Below, piece by piece: positions 26,062 to 37,700 of a DNA stretch of 64,000 nt. Numbering within the stretch: the first letter of the stretch is position 1; every line of letters starts with the position of its first letter. The stretch is from NCBI GenBank assembly GCA_937922085.1, contig CAKZVD010000012.1, positions 41,248-105,247 of the forward strand. Direction: 5' to 3'. Below the pieces are notes generated by a model. The model had not been told where the DNA came from. It searched no databases and saw nothing but the letters and a program-made list of their open reading frames with translations. This DNA comes from an uncultured Tenacibaculum sp. (GTDB lineage Bacteria > Bacteroidota > Bacteroidia > Flavobacteriales > Flavobacteriaceae). The position numbers and the translations under genes were made by a program.

Positions 26062-28122
26062 ATGAGTTCTTCAAAAAGATATACAATTACCGCTGCATTA
26101 CCTTATACTAACGGACCTATACATATTGGTCATTTAGCAGGGGTGTATGTACCAGCTGATATTTATGCGCGTTTTTTACGTTTAACAGACAATGATGTAG
26201 CTTACATCTGTGGTTCAGATGAACACGGTGCTGCTATACCAATGCGTGCTAAAAAAGAAGGTATATCTCCGCAAGACATCATTGACAAGTATCATGTAAT
26301 TATTAAAAAGTCTTTTGAAGATTTTGGTATTTCTTTTGACAATTACTCTCGTACTTCCTCTAAAATTCAGCATGAAACTGCTTCAGAATTCTTTACCAAA
26401 ATGTATAATGACGGTGAGTTTATTGAAGAAGTTTCTGAACAATTATATGATGCAGAAGCGAATCAATATTTAGCAGATCGTTTTGTGATAGGAACCTGTC
26501 CGAAATGTGGAAATGAAGAAAGTTATGGAGATCAATGTGAAAAATGTGGAACTAGCCATAACGCTACTGATTTAATTAATCCAAAATCTGCTATCACAGG
26601 AAATGTTCCTACTTTAAAGGAAACCAAACACTGGTTTTTACCTTTAGATAAACATGAAGATTTTTTAAGAAAATGGATTTTAGAAGGTCATAAAAATGAT
26701 TGGAAACCTAATGTATTAGGACAAGTAAAATCCTGGATAGATGATGGTTTACGCCCGCGTGCTGTAACTCGTGATTTAGATTGGGGAATTCCTGTACCAA
26801 TTGAAGGAGCAGAAGGAAAAGTATTATATGTGTGGTTTGACGCACCTATTGGTTACATTTCTTCTACCAAAGAATGGGCTGCTCGTGAAGGCAAAAACTG
26901 GGAAGATTATTGGAAAGATGAAAACACTAAATTGGTTCATTTTATAGGAAAAGATAATATTGTATTTCACTGTATTATTTTTCCTGCAATGTTAAAAGCA
27001 CATGGCGAATATATTTTACCAGAAAACGTACCTGCTAATGAGTTTTTAAATTTAGAAGGTAATAAATTATCTACCTCTAAAAACTGGGCAGTTTGGTTGC
27101 ACGAATATTTAGAAGAGTTTCCTAATCAACAAGATGTATTACGTTATACATTAACTGCAAATGCACCTGAAAGTAAGGACAACGATTTTACTTGGAAAGA
27201 TTTTCAAGCAAAAAACAATAATGAATTAGTTGGTAACTTTGGTAACTTCATTAATCGTATTATTGTTTTAACAAATAAATATTATAATGGTGTTGTACCA
27301 ATTCCTGGAGATTTCACAGAGTTAGACGAAGATGTTTTAGAGCAAGTACAACAGTTTCCTGATAGTATTGCAAAATCTATTCAACGCTATCGTTTTAGAG
27401 AAGCTTCGCAAGAACTAATGAATTTAGCACGTTTAGGAAACAAGTATTTAGCGGATGAAGAACCTTGGAAACTAATTAAAACTGATGAAGCACGTGTACA
27501 AACAATTATGTATGTTGGTTTACAAATAGCCACTGCATTGTCTGTTTTATGTGAGCCTTTTTTACCTTTTACTTCTAATAAGTTAAAAGCAATATTAAAA
27601 ACTGATAAAAATTTACAGTGGAATGACATTTCTGAAAAAGAAGTTTTATTACCTGCTGGTCATCAAATACAAGAAGGAAAAGCTGAATTATTATTTTCTA
27701 AAATTGAAGACAAAACAATCGAAATTCAGTTAGAAAAATTAGAAGCTACTAAAAAAGCAAACGAAGCTGCTAACAAAACAGTAGAGCCTCAAAAAGAAAC
27801 TATTGAGTTTGATGATTTTACGAAAATGGATATTCGTATTGGTACTATTTTAGAGGCAGAAAAAATTGCAAAAACTAAAAAGCTTTTAAAATTAAAAATT
27901 GATGTAGGTATTGATGTTAGAACCATTGTTTCTGGTATTGCTGAAAGTTTTAAACCTGAAGATGTTATTGGTAAGCAAGTTACTGTTCTTTGTAATTTAG
28001 CTCCTAGAAAAATACGAGGAGTAGAAAGCCAAGGAATGATTTTAATGGCAGATGCTGTAGATGGTTCTTTAGCTTTTATGGAGCCTCAAAAAGAGACACA
28101 AAACGGTGGACAGGTTTCTTAA
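26062..28122 (+). CDS. metG: Methionine--tRNA ligase
   Basis: Charges tRNA-Met. The 686-residue protein has the class I signatures HIGH at 21-24 and KLSTS at 335-339 (the KMSKS position), a four-Cys zinc knuckle (Cys146, Cys149, Cys159, Cys162), and a C-terminal tRNA-binding (EMAP-like) domain from about residue 575 ([15 protein letters not shown]). This is the full-length, tRBD-carrying form. It is followed after 11 bp by the exported protein gene at 28134. Confidence 0.97.
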   Translation: MSSSKRYTITAALPYTNGPIHIGHLAGVYVPADIYARFLRLTDNDVAYICGSDEHGAAIPMRAKKEGISPQDIIDKYHVIIKKSFEDFGISFDNYSRTSSKIQHETASEFFTKMYNDGEFIEEVSEQLYDAEANQYLADRFVIGTCPKCGNEESYGDQCEKCGTSHNATDLINPKSAITGNVPTLKETKHWFLPLDKHEDFLRKWILEGHKNDWKPNVLGQVKSWIDDGLRPRAVTRDLDWGIPVPIEGAEGKVLYVWFDAPIGYISSTKEWAAREGKNWEDYWKDENTKLVHFIGKDNIVFHCIIFPAMLKAHGEYILPENVPANEFLNLEGNKLSTSKNWAVWLHEYLEEFPNQQDVLRYTLTANAPESKDNDFTWKDFQAKNNNELVGNFGNFINRIIVLTNKYYNGVVPIPGDFTELDEDVLEQVQQFPDSIAKSIQRYRFREASQELMNLARLGNKYLADEEPWKLIKTDEARVQTIMYVGLQIATALSVLCEPFLPFTSNKLKAILKTDKNLQWNDISEKEVLLPAGHQIQEGKAELLFSKIEDKTIEIQLEKLEATKKANEAANKTVEPQKETIEFDDFTKMDIRIGTILEAEKIAKTKKLLKLKIDVGIDVRTIVSGIAESFKPEDVIGKQVTVLCNLAPRKIRGVESQGMILMADAVDGSLAFMEPQKETQNGGQVS

Positions 28123-28133
28123 TTTTTATAAAT

Positions 28134-29579
28134 ATGGTTAGAAAAATAAATATTTTAATATTAATCTTACTAGTATCAGTCAATTCCTTTTCACAAGAAA
28201 GGATAGGTTACTTTGATAATTTATTAAAAGAGAATTCTTCAAACATTAAAGATGTTATTCCTATTGTAAACGCAGAGAATAATGACATTTTAATGTTTGT
28301 TGCAGATGCTAAAAATGTATATGCCTATAAATTGAATGATCAATTTAAGGTGATAGATAAATTAGCTTCTGATAAAAAAAGAAGAAAATACAAAACCTTA
28401 ATAGGTAATAGTATTTCTAATGAAAACAACTATACCGTTTATTTAGCAAATAAGTATAAAACAACGTTTTTAGCTGTCAATTTTTCTTTTGATGAAAAAA
28501 AAACAACTGCAAAAGAGTTTAAACTTAAACATTATGACGAAAGATTGGTGCAAACTGTTTCTGTAAATAATAAATTTTATATTATATCTACAATTAAATA
28601 TAAAGATTATTTATTTATCTATTCTTTCGATAAGGAAGGAAACCATACAAGAAATCGAGTTAATTTAAAAGATGTTCCGCTAAAACTTCGTTCAGGAAAA
28701 CCTGCTTTAATTAGTCAATTGTTAAGAAATAATGGAGATAAAGTAGCAAAAATAGAAGAAAACTTACCAAATTCTATAGAAGTTGTTGGAGATAGAACTA
28801 AAATGTATGTACGAGATAATTCTGCTGTATTTACGTTTGACCAACATAATGAATTTTCTCAGGTTTTAACTATTAAACTAACCGATTTCAAAGCAACACT
28901 TAATACGTTTAAAAAAGCAATGGATGATGTTAAAAAGAATAGGAAAAACTCTAATTCTTACATTAATGGCGAAAATATTTACATTGTTACCAGTAATAAA
29001 GAAAAATTAGTTTTAGATATTATAAATTTTAAAAGTAAAGAGATTTTAAAAACACATACTATTTTAAAAGAAGAACCTATTGCTTTTAAAAACTCTCCTA
29101 TAATTCAAGAGGGGGGAATGTATAAAAATTATAGAGAGTTAGAAAAAACGAAGAAGTTTTTACGTAAAATAAATGCCGATAAAATAGGTGTTTCTGTTAG
29201 GTATATTAATAATGAATATCTAATTACACTAGGTGGTTACTCTCCTAAACCTCAAGGTGGAGGTATGATGGGAGGCTTTGGTGGTTTTGGATTCCCTGTA
29301 GCTGCTTTTGGTAATGTTTCTTTTTTCTTTAATCCTGCTCTTTTTGCCTATAATGCATCAACAAACACTAAATCTACCAGAATTGAATGTGTTTTCGATG
29401 CCAACTTTAATCATAAAGAAGGTGAAATTAAAGAGAATGTTTTCGATAAAATACAAGATGCTACAACCACTGGTAGTAGTATAAGTGGTGAAACAGTATT
29501 TCAGTATAAGGATTATTTTATCTTAGGTTCTTATTATTCTAAAAGAAAACAATATACTTTTACAAAATTCACCGATTAA
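28134..29579 (+). CDS. Exported protein of unknown function, paralogue A
   Basis: A 481-residue protein with a signal peptide (VSVNSFSQ) and a probable beta-propeller body with no family I recognise. A Gly/Phe-rich hydrophobic stretch (GGGMMGGFGGFGFPVAAFGN) lies near residue 380. The segments SDKKRRKYKTLIGN and QEGG..YRELEKTKKFLRKI recur in the frameshifted paralogue at 30511-32095. The gene lies 11 bp after metG and 3 bp before the HDAC-family gene, suggesting co-transcription. Confidence 0.8.
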   Translation: MVRKINILILILLVSVNSFSQERIGYFDNLLKENSSNIKDVIPIVNAENNDILMFVADAKNVYAYKLNDQFKVIDKLASDKKRRKYKTLIGNSISNENNYTVYLANKYKTTFLAVNFSFDEKKTTAKEFKLKHYDERLVQTVSVNNKFYIISTIKYKDYLFIYSFDKEGNHTRNRVNLKDVPLKLRSGKPALISQLLRNNGDKVAKIEENLPNSIEVVGDRTKMYVRDNSAVFTFDQHNEFSQVLTIKLTDFKATLNTFKKAMDDVKKNRKNSNSYINGENIYIVTSNKEKLVLDIINFKSKEILKTHTILKEEPIAFKNSPIIQEGGMYKNYRELEKTKKFLRKINADKIGVSVRYINNEYLITLGGYSPKPQGGGMMGGFGGFGFPVAAFGNVSFFFNPALFAYNASTNTKSTRIECVFDANFNHKEGEIKENVFDKIQDATTTGSSISGETVFQYKDYFILGSYYSKRKQYTFTKFTD

Positions 29580-29582
29580 TCA

Positions 29583-30485
29583 ATGCTAAAAATAGCATAT
29601 CATCCTATTTATAATCATCCGTTACCTGATAAGCACAGGTTTCCAATGGATAAGTATGATTTAATACCTCAACAACTCCTTTATGAAGGAACTTGTATAG
29701 AGGCTAATTTTTTTGAACCTGAGATTCCGAATAACAAGCATTTTTTTACGGTTCACGATCCTGAATATTTTTTTGATTTACTAAATATTACATTGAATCA
29801 AAAAGCGGCACGAAAAATAGGATTCCCTTTAAATGAAGTGCTAGTAGAAAGAGAAATGGTTATTGCTGACGGTACTATGAAAGCTTCTGAGTTTGCCTTA
29901 CAACATGGCATTTCCATGAATATCGCCGGAGGAACACATCATGCTTTCACCAATAGAGGTGAAGGTTTTTGTATGTTAAATGATCAAGCCATTGCTGCAA
30001 GATATCTTCAAAAAAAAGGAGTAGCTAACAAAATTCTAATTATAGATTTAGATGTGCATCAAGGAAACGGTACTGCCGAAATTTTTAAAGACGATTCTTC
30101 TGTTTTCACTTTTTCTATGCACGGAAAAACAAATTATCCTTTTCATAAAGAAATCTCTGACTTAGATGTTGGTTTGGAAAATGGAACTACGAATACTCAA
30201 TATTTATCTATCTTAAGAAAAACGTTACCTAAATTAATTCAACAAGAAAAACCAGATTTCATCTATTATTTATGCGGTGTTGATGTTTTAGAAAGTGATA
30301 AACTAGGAAAACTAAATCTTTCATTAGACGGTTGTAAAGAACGTGACCAATTTGTATTACAAACTTGTTATGATCATAAAATTCCTGTAATGTGTAGCAT
30401 GGGTGGTGGTTACTCTAAAGATATTAATGTTATTGTGGAAGCGCATGCAAACACTTTTCGTTTAGCACAAGAAATCTTTTTTTAA
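29583..30485 (+). CDS. Histone deacetylase family (class IV-like) deacetylase
   Basis: A 300-residue arginase/deacetylase-fold enzyme. Landmarks: tandem His119-His120 (GGTHHAF), zinc ligands Asp157 and His159 (DLDVHQGNGT) and Asp234 (GVDVLESDKLG), and the catalytic Tyr loop MGGGYS near residue 276. The arrangement resembles HDAC11/AcuC-like enzymes acting on acyl-lysine or small acetylated amines. It has no signal peptide. It lies 3 bp after one exported paralogue and 25 bp before the second, an odd pairing of a cytosolic deacetylase with secreted proteins. Confidence 0.93.
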   Translation: MLKIAYHPIYNHPLPDKHRFPMDKYDLIPQQLLYEGTCIEANFFEPEIPNNKHFFTVHDPEYFFDLLNITLNQKAARKIGFPLNEVLVEREMVIADGTMKASEFALQHGISMNIAGGTHHAFTNRGEGFCMLNDQAIAARYLQKKGVANKILIIDLDVHQGNGTAEIFKDDSSVFTFSMHGKTNYPFHKEISDLDVGLENGTTNTQYLSILRKTLPKLIQQEKPDFIYYLCGVDVLESDKLGKLNLSLDGCKERDQFVLQTCYDHKIPVMCSMGGGYSKDINVIVEAHANTFRLAQEIFF

Positions 30486-30510
30486 TTATTTTTGACAAAA
30501 ATTCTATTCT

Positions 30511-32095
30511 ATGATTAAAAAAATACTTTTCTTTTTTTTTACTTTAACAACTTACTTTTCATTTAGTCAGGAAGAAATAGGAACATTTGAAAACGTTTTA
30601 AAAACATCTGTAAAAGACGTTAAAGAATCTTTCTCTATAATTAACCAAGAGAATGGTGATATTGCTACTTTTTTACTTGAAAAAAAACAAGTTTATGGTT
30701 ATTTATTGAATCATAAATTCGAAGTAATTAAAAGCTTAACTACAAAAAATAAAAGGAGAAAATATACTATTTTTATTGGAAAAATGTATGATCAAAAAAC
30801 TAATTACACAATTATTTCTTGTAATGAAAAAAGAACTCAATTTGCTTTAATTAATTTTAATTTTGACGATAAAAAAACCACTGTTTCTGAAGACAAATTT
30901 AATACTAAAGGGCTTATTTTTCTTCAAAGCGTAAACAGAAAAAACAAGGTTCACCTTTTGTTTTTAGATAGAAAAACCTCTAACATAATATCACGAACAT
31001 ACTATATTAACGGTAATATAGAATCGACTACTTTTAATTTTAAGAATGAAAAATTTCTTATAACTGATACTAAAGAAGTTGAACTTAAAAAATTGTTGCC
31101 AGACTATAAAAAAAAAGAATCATCGGGAGATTAAAAACATTAGTTATGAGTTAACAAAAATTAATGTCGATAATTATACTATAGAAAATGATAACATCAT
31201 ACACAATTTAAAAAAAGTTCAAATTTCACCAACTTCAATTCAAACTGCTGTTAGAATTAATAAATTATATATTAATAAAGAAGACGTTACCATTACATTA
31301 GATAAAAACAGGTTTTACACACAAATTTTAACTTTAAATTTAAATACAGGTCTTTATCGTTTTACTAAGATAAAAAAACCCTTATTTTCTATTTCTAAAA
31401 TGAAAAAAAGAGCTAATTCTTTTATTGTAGACAACTTCATATTTATCACCTCTGCTTCAAAAGACTCTCTTATTGTTAATATTCATAATATAAAAAGTCG
31501 AAACCTAATAAAAAAAATCTCTTCGGAAGGAAATAAATCTATTCCTTTCAAAAACACAGCAATCATTCAGGAAGGAGGAACATTTAATGAAAATAGAGAA
31601 CTTGAAAAAACAAAAAAGTTTTTACGAAAAATATCTAATAGTAATATAGCTATTGTAGCTCTTAAAAAGAGTAATGGTTACGAAATAACTATTGGAAGTA
31701 AAAAAGAATCTTCTAACCCTATTGTTGTTCTTGCTACCGTTGCTGCTGTATATGTCGGCTTTAACACAGGAGCTCTGTTTAATAATTTTATGTCTGATAA
31801 TTTTAATTTTAGCTCTTACTCAAATGATTTTTCTTTAAACACAAAAACGATTCATATTAAAAGTTTGTTTGACCATAATTTTAATCATTTAAAAGGAAAA
31901 ATTAAAAAAAATAATTATGATAAAATTTTTAATTTTTTAAAACTCAAGGAAAAGAAAGAAATTGATGGAATATATTCTAATAATACAGAAGAGCCTAAAA
32001 AAGCTATAAATATTTTTAATCTAAAAAACGCAACTGTATTAGGCTTTTACTCAAGTAAATTGAAAAAGTATTATTTTTACAAATTCACTAACTAG
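30511..32095 (+). pseudogene. Exported protein, paralogue B, interrupted by a frameshift at an A9 run
   Basis: Two overlapping frames together encode one homologue of the 481-residue protein at 28134. The first (30511-31134, signal peptide then KRRKYTIFIGK) stops early. The second (from about 31108 to 32095) carries the rest, including IPFKNTAIIQEGG and RELEKTKKFLRKIS. They join at nine consecutive A (31108-31116); with eight A the frame would be continuous and give about 527 residues. It could be a sequencing error, a true inactivation, phase variation, or a slippage site. The rest of both halves is well kept, so the change is recent or not inactivating. Confidence 0.85.
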
Positions 32096-32152
32096 AACAT
32101 ATTTTCTTTTTAGTCTTTTATAAAAAAATGAAATTATAACATGTTAAATTAA

Positions 32153-32791
32153 TTACTTATTGATTACATAGGCAATATAAAGTCTAAAAATCACTAATAT
32201 TACAAAAAGAAAAGTTGCTGCATTTCCTACTATTTTCCATCTATTAATAACACTATCTTTCCCTAATCCTCTAGGTTTTTGAATAAGCCAGCCTTCAGGT
32301 AAATCTATTTCTTCTAATTGTTTTATAACATGACGCAACTTTTTTTTGCCTTTCAAAACTTGTATAAACAAAGGGCTTTTTAAAACTAGATCATGATTCC
32401 CTTTTTGCTGAAAAAAAACATACTCTGATTCTTTATAAAAACTAGAAGTAAGCGCTTTAAAAGCTTCTATTTTTTGCAGAGTCATTTTATCTAATTTAGA
32501 AACAGGTTCGACAGAACAAGTATTAAAAGAAGAACCTTTCAGCTGTATAAGTTCTTCTTTTGTTTTCATATTCACTACACCATTAACTAATGCTTTTTCA
32601 TAGTTTCCAATAATAACAGTAAACTCTGCAAAAACAACCCTTGAATTCCCAAAATATTCTTTTATAACCTCTAAAGAAAGGTACAATTCTTTTCTTTTAG
32701 CAATATAGATTTCATCATTAGTTTCTATAGAACATCCTAGTTCACCTACTTGCTTCTTAAATTCACTTATAAATTGTTTTTCTAAATTCAT
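32153..32791 (-). CDS. Tail-anchored protein of unknown function
   Basis: A 212-residue protein without signal peptide, with one C-terminal transmembrane helix (about 188-208, VGNAATFLFVILVIFRLYIAY). The soluble part looks alpha/beta and faces the cytoplasm if tail-anchored. No family recognised. Its start codon overlaps the stop of the upstream lipoprotein gene by one base, so the two are translationally coupled. Confidence 0.75.
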   Translation of the reverse strand: MNLEKQFISEFKKQVGELGCSIETNDEIYIAKRKELYLSLEVIKEYFGNSRVVFAEFTVIIGNYEKALVNGVVNMKTKEELIQLKGSSFNTCSVEPVSKLDKMTLQKIEAFKALTSSFYKESEYVFFQQKGNHDLVLKSPLFIQVLKGKKKLRHVIKQLEEIDLPEGWLIQKPRGLGKDSVINRWKIVGNAATFLFVILVIFRLYIAYVINK

Positions 32792-33921
32792 TATTCAATA
32801 ACAGAATCTGTAACTTTTATAGGCGTTTCTGCATGCATAGAAATACTTGGGTATATTGGATACCATGAACCTCCTATATTGTTTTTAATTATCGAATTAT
32901 CGATAACAATATCTCCTGTTTTATCATTACTCACAAAAAAGATAGAAGAACCAAACTCTACTACTTCATTTTTTTCTATTAACGAGCCTAACACTGTTAA
33001 TCGCATCGTATTTCCATCATTATAAATAGCACCTCCACTACCTCCTCCTGGCGTATTTGGCCTTGCAGGGTTTCCTCCATTACCAATAGCTTTATTATGA
33101 GAAAACACACTATTAATAATCGTCCACGAAACATCAATGCTACTAATAGCTCCTCCATTAGCACCTACATTCCCGTAACCATCTGCACCACCAAACGTAC
33201 TATTTACTACATATACCGGAAGTTTATTATACTGGCTAAAAACCCTAACAGCTCCTCCTCCTACATCTTGCCCTGTACCAATACATTTATTATTAAAGAA
33301 ACGACAGTTTACTATTTTAAATCTTCCTCCTCGAACCCATATTGCTCCACCTCCATCAAACTCTTTTTCATTTATTGAATTTCCGTTAGCAAAAGTGATG
33401 TTTTGAACAGTCAATTTTGGATGATCTTGATTTTGACAATGACCTGTTGTCCAAACCTGATCCGAATCACAAGTATTCATATACAATATTCTTGTTTTTC
33501 CTTCTCCACTTAATGTTACTAAACCTCCTCCATCAATAACCACTTCTTTATTTGCATTATTAAAAACTTTTGCAGGTTTATCCATTTTTATAGTAATAGG
33601 TTTAGAACCGCAATTAAAAGTTATTTTACCTCCTTTAGCTACAGCTTTTACAACAGCATCACAAGTACAGCTTTCTGGTGTTCCATCTCCTACCACCGTA
33701 TCTGAATTAGACACATCTTCTGCTTTAGCTTCATTTGGTATTGGAGAATTCCCATTTGGATTTCCTGCTGCGGGTCCGTTTTCTGGGTTCTCTAAAGGGT
33801 TTTCAATTTCTGAGACTGTATCTTCCCCCTCATCTTTAGAACAATTTAGGATACTTATTGTTAATGTAAATAATACTATATATTTAAGTATATCTTTTAT
33901 TTTTAAATTAGTTAGTTTCAT
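32791..33921 (-). CDS. Surface lipoprotein with right-handed beta-helix
   Basis: Starting at the ATG at 33921 (an in-frame ATG 15 bp earlier is less likely) the protein has a signal and lipobox ending LNC, a 60-residue acidic Asn/Pro/Gly-rich linker, and then a pectate-lyase-like parallel beta-helix of about 280 residues with repeating GGGAI turns (DGGGAIWVRGG, GGGAVRVFS, NGGAISSID, GSGGAIYND). It contains at least five Cys in the mature domain. No lyase catalytic residues can be identified; a binding or structural role is equally possible. Confidence 0.85.
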   Translation of the reverse strand: MKLTNLKIKDILKYIVLFTLTISILNCSKDEGEDTVSEIENPLENPENGPAAGNPNGNSPIPNEAKAEDVSNSDTVVGDGTPESCTCDAVVKAVAKGGKITFNCGSKPITIKMDKPAKVFNNANKEVVIDGGGLVTLSGEGKTRILYMNTCDSDQVWTTGHCQNQDHPKLTVQNITFANGNSINEKEFDGGGAIWVRGGRFKIVNCRFFNNKCIGTGQDVGGGAVRVFSQYNKLPVYVVNSTFGGADGYGNVGANGGAISSIDVSWTIINSVFSHNKAIGNGGNPARPNTPGGGSGGAIYNDGNTMRLTVLGSLIEKNEVVEFGSSIFFVSNDKTGDIVIDNSIIKNNIGGSWYPIYPSISMHAETPIKVTDSVIE

Positions 33922-34232
33922 AATTTCTGAGATCATTAAGAATAAAAATTCTTTTATATTTTGTTTTATTTGGTAGGTATTGCAGTTCTATTATCTATTT
34001 TGATTTTTTGTTAGTTGTTTATAAAAGATCTTCAAACTACAAAACCTACTCTTATTTGTTTACTATTACTTTTGCCTTATTTTTCATTACTTTCTTTACC
34101 TATACCTCATTTATTTGGTTTGCACAAAGAACTTTTTCTTTTTAAAACAACTACTAAATAAGTTTATTATTAATAACATATAATAATTTAATTAAATATC
34201 TTTTTTAACAAGAGAGCTCTTGATTTTTTTAA

Positions 34233-34292
34233 GACAAATTGAACCAATAGCTTTTAAACTAAACCTATAAATTTACTATTGGTTAATTTGTC
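34233..34292. repeat. Inverted repeat in the 33937-34734 intergenic region
   Basis: Arms at 34233-34250 and 34276-34292 pair over 17 positions with one bulged base (GACAAATT..ACCAATAG and its complement), with a 25-nt AT loop. It lies about 310 bp upstream of the beta-helix lipoprotein gene. Function unknown; possibly the terminator of a lost gene. Apart from this and the decayed gene to its right I see nothing coding in the region. Confidence 0.55.
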
Positions 34293-34399
34293 TATTAAGA
34301 TATTCTCATACCTAATTACTAGTTGGGGGAATGCTAAAACTCATTTTAAATACTTTTCTACAATAGCTACTTGTTGATTATTCTTTATGAATCTAAAAA

Positions 34400-34655
34400 A
34401 ATAAAGTCTATTCGATTAATAATTCCTTCTATTCTATACAACCTCTTACAAGAAGATTTTACACACTATTTTAACAATTACTGTGTGATCATTTTTTTTA
34501 ATTTGGATTGATTAACTTGACTTGTAATTATCAAGGTTAACAAACCAAAAAAAGTAAAAAACTTCTTCGAGTACTTATAGGTTAGGGATTAATTTACTTA
34601 GAACTACAAAACTAGTTTTGATTCTTCATACCCTCTGAATTCAATAAAAAAGGTA
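34400..34655 (-). pseudogene. Decayed copy of the T9SS sorting-domain carrier gene with its promoter
   Basis: Bases about 34400-34655 align with 38010-38240, the 5' half and promoter of the intact 144-residue gene. Shared blocks include CTTACAAGAAG, AATTTGGATTGATTAACTTG and TTAGGGATTAATTTACTT. The start codon is lost, the frame is broken by substitutions and indels, and the promoter palindrome is mutated (CTGAATTCAA on the plus strand), with the spacing to the TAGTTTTG box cut to about 20 bp. This is the remnant of a fourth carrier unit. Confidence 0.8.
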
Positions 34656-34677
34656 AAACTGTTTTGTGAAAACTTGT

Positions 34678-34711
34678 AAAAAACAGTTTGAATTAAAATT
34701 CAAACTGTTTT
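34678..34711 (-). terminator. Terminator after the first G8 gene
   Basis: Inverted repeat AAACAGTTTGAATT/AATTCAAACTGTTT with a short loop, followed on the minus strand by a T-run. The same AAnCAGTTTGA core ends the two other G8 genes. Confidence 0.85.
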
Positions 34712-34734
34712 AAGCTAAATTATCTTTCAAAACA

Positions 34735-37700
34735 CTATTTATCTTCCTTTACTCTTATTAAAAAATTTTGATAGATAAACGGGTCCCATTTTTCTATAAG
34801 ATCTAAAGGGCGATCTGTTACTCCTCCTTTTATTTTCATCCAAACTTTATCGTTTGTTTTATCTTGCCAATAAGCTTCTACATTCGATTCTTTTACTTCC
34901 TTAAGACTAGCAACTTTTTTATAAGCAACTAATGGAACGTTAATATCAACTGTAAACATTCTATCGTAGCTGGCTACAGTAGCATTTTTATCTCCTGTAA
35001 ACTCTACAGCTAAAACAACTTCATCTTCGGTTAAAATAAAATTATCTACTCTAAATATTAAATCATATACCTTATCTAAGTTTGGGTAATTTATCTCAAA
35101 GATCCCTCCTTTTTGTAGCGCAACATGCTTAAAATGCTGATGATTACTCAGATCTGTTAGAAATAACTCAATTTTATCTATAATTTTTAAATCATCATCA
35201 TAACGTGCGTAAGTAACATTAGCCTTGTTGTTTTCTGATGTTCCATTTTCTGCCTTAATGTTAGCATTATTAAATCCATAAAAAGGGCCTGGTACACTTA
35301 CACCTCCATTTAACTCTCTAGACCATGGAGATAACACCTCTACTCCTTCTTCTTTTTCTCCATAATAGAAAGGCCTATCATACACTAAATAATTTTCTTT
35401 AGGCCCCCAATAACCATGCAAATCCCATGTAGCACCTGAAAAAGTAAGATGTGGTGTTGCTCCTCCCATTTGCCAAGCTATTTCAGATTCATTAGCTGTT
35501 ATTTTAACACCAGGATGACTATTTATTAAAATATTTTTTTCAGTTAACCAGTGCCCTTTCTCTACCGGGCGTAAATAGTAGTCATACATTCCAAAAACAC
35601 CAGATCGTTTATTTAATGTTGGCGGAAAATTAATCGCAATATTTCCTTGTATATCAAAAGTATGATGATAGCTAGCAAAGGCATTCCTAATTTGCTTATT
35701 ATTAAGCCTAGATTCATTTTTCTCAAAATTTAAACTTCTTCCAACGGCCAAACAACCCAAAATTAAACCTCTATCTCCTCCTCCTGAAAAAGAAGTTTCA
35801 AAATTATCTGAAGACACAGCCTCTAAAGTAGTTCCAAAATTTGTACGATCCCAAACACTATGTGTACTTTTCCAACCACTAAACCTTTTAATCTCAAAAC
35901 GCACCCAACTACTCCTATCGAGACCATTGAAATTCCCAGGACGACCATTTCTTTCTTGTGTGTATTGAGAAGACGAAGTGCTTCCTTCTTCATCTATTTC
36001 AGGTTCATCAGCATGCAAAGCATTATGCTTACATGAATGCGCAGTATTATAGTCAAAAACACCAAATTGCATTTTACCAGGATTCATAACCTTCCCATCT
36101 TCATACAATGCCCCTGCACTGGCTCCAAAAGGTTTTTCTGGAAAAGCCAACCAATAACCCTCTCCTTCGCTATCAGCTACATGATTATTTATGGTTGTAT
36201 TATCTGGGTTACTAATCCAGAAACCTGAAGATCCTTTTCTAAACCCTGATAATTCGTGTTTCTTTATCGCAAATTGTTCTTCTGGATTTCTAACTTTTAA
36301 AACTAAATTACCATCGAATACAGTTCTTCGTTCTGCAGCATCTTCAGTAAATATAGCATGTCCTTTTACATCAAAAACAATGTTATTTTTAACTAAAGTA
36401 CCATTGGTACCATGCACTACAATACCACGGTTTTTAGATACATTAATTGTTGAGTTTTGAATATACTGCCCTGTTGCATCTCCTAAATTTTCAGACCCTC
36501 TATAACTTAACATATGCCAGTGAAAAGGGTACCTTCTAACTCGTCCTCTTTGCCCTGCTCGTTTTATTTCTACACCGTCTAAATGTGCTACTGAAGATGG
36601 CATTATCATAATATGTACTCCGAAACCTTCATTTTCCCAGGCATCATCGTCTGGTGATTGAATTACGATGTTTCTTGTTAGATTACCTACTGGAGCTCTT
36701 TGATCTAATACTTTCGGGTTATCAGGAGTCAGTCCATATAAAAAATCACCTGTTGGAGTTGGTACTATATTTTCCTCTATCAAACTCATTCCGTTGGTAG
36801 TTGCATATTGTAATTTCCCCCAGTGAAACGCTTCTATACCTTTTGCTAGGTTTACATCCTTTCCGTTAATAGAACTGATTCCTATTCGTTGTGTAATTGA
36901 CTTTCCATTAGCTGCTTCATAAAAATCTGTCGGCCCTAATACAATTTCATCTCCTGCTTTCCAATCTGCTTGCTCTGCCAATATTAATTTGGTAACTCCA
37001 TCTTCTGCGTGATCATTTATTTTTGCCCATGCTATTTCTGGTGATTTTCCATGCAACTCTAATTTACCTCCTCTAACAACTACAATACCTCGGGTACCCA
37101 TCATTCCCATTAAATTATGTTCAAGATTGGTATCATTTAAGGTAATGATTGCTTTATGCGTAAATGGTTTACGTTGGCTTCCTATAGATAATTCTCCGTC
37201 ATTTACTAAAATATTTCTTGCTGTAAGCGATACATCCTTTCGTTCAAATTCTAAATGACCAAGAATAACTAGTTCATCCAATACAGGGGTGTCCTCATCT
37301 AAATAAATATGTTTATCTGCTGGTATAATAACTCGATCTCCCACTTTTGGTTTTCCTGCAGATCCCCATGTTGAAGCTTCTGACCATAATAATTTACCTG
37401 TCGGTTCTGGTTTAAATACAGAGATAACTTCTGATCTAAAAAAAATATCACAGTCTGATTCTTTTATAATTGCTCGGTAATATTTTGGTAAGTTTGTTAA
37501 TGTAACCTCATAATTATTTACATTTCCTCCTCTAATATTATCCCAATTATGATTATTCAATGATTCTTGCCATTGAATTGTTTGGCTAGATGAAACTTGA
37601 CTCGCGTTTAAATTTAAAGTCTTATTTTCTTCCGAATAAATAACAACCTCCGAAGACTCGTTCTTATTAGAAGACGCTTTACTTATGTTCTTTTGTGCAA

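Noticed and set aside
31079..31107. TTG start for an independent gene beginning inside the paralogue B frame
   Set aside because: The translation of this stretch has no counterpart in the intact paralogue, while the first frame does; the homology switches frame only at the A9 run.
36037..36460. Plus-strand open frames within the G8 genes (also near 42907-43593 and 44377)
   Set aside because: Similar frames occur at the same place in related G8 copies because the coding strand is conserved; no signal of an own gene.
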